From Deltaproteobacteria bacterium (GTDB taxonomy: Bacteria; Desulfobacterota; Dissulfuribacteria; Dissulfuribacterales; QOAL01), in assembly GCA_026991135.1 (NCBI GenBank), contig JALXCD010000103.1:1-53505 (forward strand): a stretch of DNA of 53,505 nucleotides, written 5' to 3'. A program made the position numbers and the translations under genes. Of the stretch, positions 52,377-53,505 are shown piece by piece (the stretch's first letter is position 1; each line of letters begins with the position of its first letter). The notes beneath the pieces were generated by a model. That model was not told the origin of the DNA. It saw nothing but the letters and a program-made list of their open reading frames with translations, and did not search any database.

Positions 52377-53456
52377 TTATTCTTCAAATGGTGATTCAAC
52401 ACTGATACCTTCACCAAGATATTGATCTTTCAAGTCAATTTCATAGTTTCTTATTTTATACAAAAGGGCTTTGTAACTAATCTTTAATATTTTTGCCGCA
52501 TCCCTCCTGTTTCCACTGGTCCTTTTAAGAGCCTCTTCAATAAATACGCGTTCTACTTTTGCCTGGGCTATTTTTTTTACTTCTTTTAATGAAGGAAAAT
52601 CATCTATGAATTGAGATTCTACAGATCCAATAATTGAATCTATCAGTTGTTCTTGTGAAGTCCTTAATTTTGTCGATGCCCCTTCTTTTATTGCCTGAAT
52701 ACCTTCTTTTTTTGCCTTTAATTCCTGAATAACTGATTCATCGGTTCCCAAGACAATAATTTTTTGAATATAGTTTTCAAGCTCCCTAACATTTCCTGGC
52801 CAATGATATTCCATAAAAAGATCCATAAGTTCATCAGAGACATTAACTTCTATAAGGTTTCTATTCAAAGCAACGCTGTATTTTTTTAAAAAATGATGAA
52901 TCAATAAAGGAATGTCTTCTTTTCGATCTCTTAGGGGAGGTACTTCAATCTTTATTATATTTATTCTGTAATAAAGATCCTCTCTGAAGGTCCCCTTTTG
53001 AATATCAGCCTCTAAATCGTGGTTGGTTGCACAAATAACCCACGCGTCCACTCTACGGTCTTCAATTCCACCAACTCTACAAAATTCTGAATCTTGAAGG
53101 ACCTGAAGAAGTTTTGCCTGGAGTGAAATGGGCATATCTCCGATTTCATCAAGGAATATAGTTCCTCCATGGGCAACTTCAAACTTACCTGGCTTTGATT
53201 TTGTTGCGCCAGTAAAGGCTCCTTTTTCATAGCCAAACAATTCACTTTCTAAAAGCTCTCCAGGTAAGGCTGCACAATTAACCTTAACAAACGGTTTTTT
53301 TTTGCGAGGGGAATTTTCGTGAAGACTTCTGGCAACTACCTCCTTACCGACACCGCTTTCACCAGTAATTAAAATGCTTAATCCGGTATCAGCGACTTGA
53401 AAGATAATTTTCTTAAGGCGCTTTATTGGTGGGCTGGATCCTATAATTCTTGACAT
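52377..53456 (-). CDS. Sigma-54-dependent activator without sensory domain
   Basis: A 359-residue enhancer-binding protein. The AAA+ domain fills residues 1-235: Walker A GESGVGKE (32-39), the sigma-54-contacting GAFTGA (79-84), Walker B FLDEIGDM (101-108) and [10 protein letters not shown] linker follows, then a Fis-type helix-turn-helix (about 300-340). There is no receiver, PAS or GAF domain; an in-frame TAA directly precedes the ATG, so the N-terminus is genuinely short, like PspF. AAGG lies 7 nt upstream of the ATG. It probably acts on the -24/-12 promoter at 52254-52269. Confidence 0.93.
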   Translation of the reverse strand: MSRIIGSSPPIKRLKKIIFQVADTGLSILITGESGVGKEVVARSLHENSPRKKKPFVKVNCAALPGELLESELFGYEKGAFTGATKSKPGKFEVAHGGTIFLDEIGDMPISLQAKLLQVLQDSEFCRVGGIEDRRVDAWVICATNHDLEADIQKGTFREDLYYRINIIKIEVPPLRDRKEDIPLLIHHFLKKYSVALNRNLIEVNVSDELMDLFMEYHWPGNVRELENYIQKIIVLGTDESVIQELKAKKEGIQAIKEGASTKLRTSQEQLIDSIIGSVESQFIDDFPSLKEVKKIAQAKVERVFIEEALKRTSGNRRDAAKILKISYKALLYKIRNYEIDLKDQYLGEGISVESPFEE

Positions 53457-53505
53457 TTAACGACCTTGAAAAGAATGGGAACAAATTTTACACAATGTGC
53501 AACAA

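Overview
The window looks like chromosome from a Gram-negative, probably anaerobic member of the former Deltaproteobacteria (Desulfobacterota-like). The outer-membrane genes (waaA, lpxK, a TonB receptor), the cobalamin and molybdopterin genes, sigma-54 control, an FtsEX-EnvC operon, a LarC nickel chelatase and, above all, a small gene with an in-frame UGA and a SECIS-like hairpin fit that lineage. This is inference from gene content; I could not run a marker search. The DNA is AT-rich and densely coding. There are no rRNA genes, tRNA genes, CRISPR arrays or insertion sequences that I can see.

Layout. 168-2741: a stress pair (HdeD-like membrane protein and YfdX-like periplasmic protein), then a cold-shock protein and an RRM RNA-binding protein, each closed by a terminator hairpin. 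2772-3800: tsaD. 4049-19366: a long minus-strand block. Read in its own direction it runs cysteine-rich protein, nucleoside deaminase, radical SAM/SPASM protein, NDP-sugar epimerase, a WecA-like/sugar-reductase-like fusion, thyX, nadB, TVP38-family protein, larC, pgpA, cinA, thpR, cheW, a chemoreceptor and a DUF2726 protein. 19473-20959: purM and DUF523, meeting an IHF/HU gene tail to tail. 21357-28936: ftsY, a fused secDF, murA, moaA, a GcvH-like protein without the lipoyl lysine, fabD and the candidate selenoprotein. 28933-34006 (minus): ftsE, ftsX, envC-like, ctpA and a YibQ-like divergent polysaccharide deacetylase, a cell-wall-splitting module. 34123-37021: two PilT-type ATPases and a zinc-ribbon protein. 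37022-38815 (minus): a ClC transporter.

38874-46992: fused cbiE-cbiT, waaA, lpxK, a TonB receptor, an ABC-type binding protein and a histidine kinase, tightly packed. 47140-50771: rpoZ, dnaJ, moaC, dksA, galT and a lone response regulator. 50779-53456 (minus): a sigma-54 activator without a sensory domain, followed by a PilZ-PAS protein with a degenerate kinase core. A well-matched -24/-12 promoter sits between them.

The strongest unannotated signal is at 28736-28936. ORF callers would miss this 66-codon gene because UGA interrupts it at codon 27. Reading continues in the same frame with a second CxxC motif, and the UGA completes a C-R-R-U motif. A perfect 6-bp stem with an AGGU-starting loop begins 9 nt after the UGA. 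Also worth checking are the GcvH-like protein with Gly66 where lipoyl-Lys should be, the sigma-54 circuit at the right end, and the HdeD-YfdX pair.
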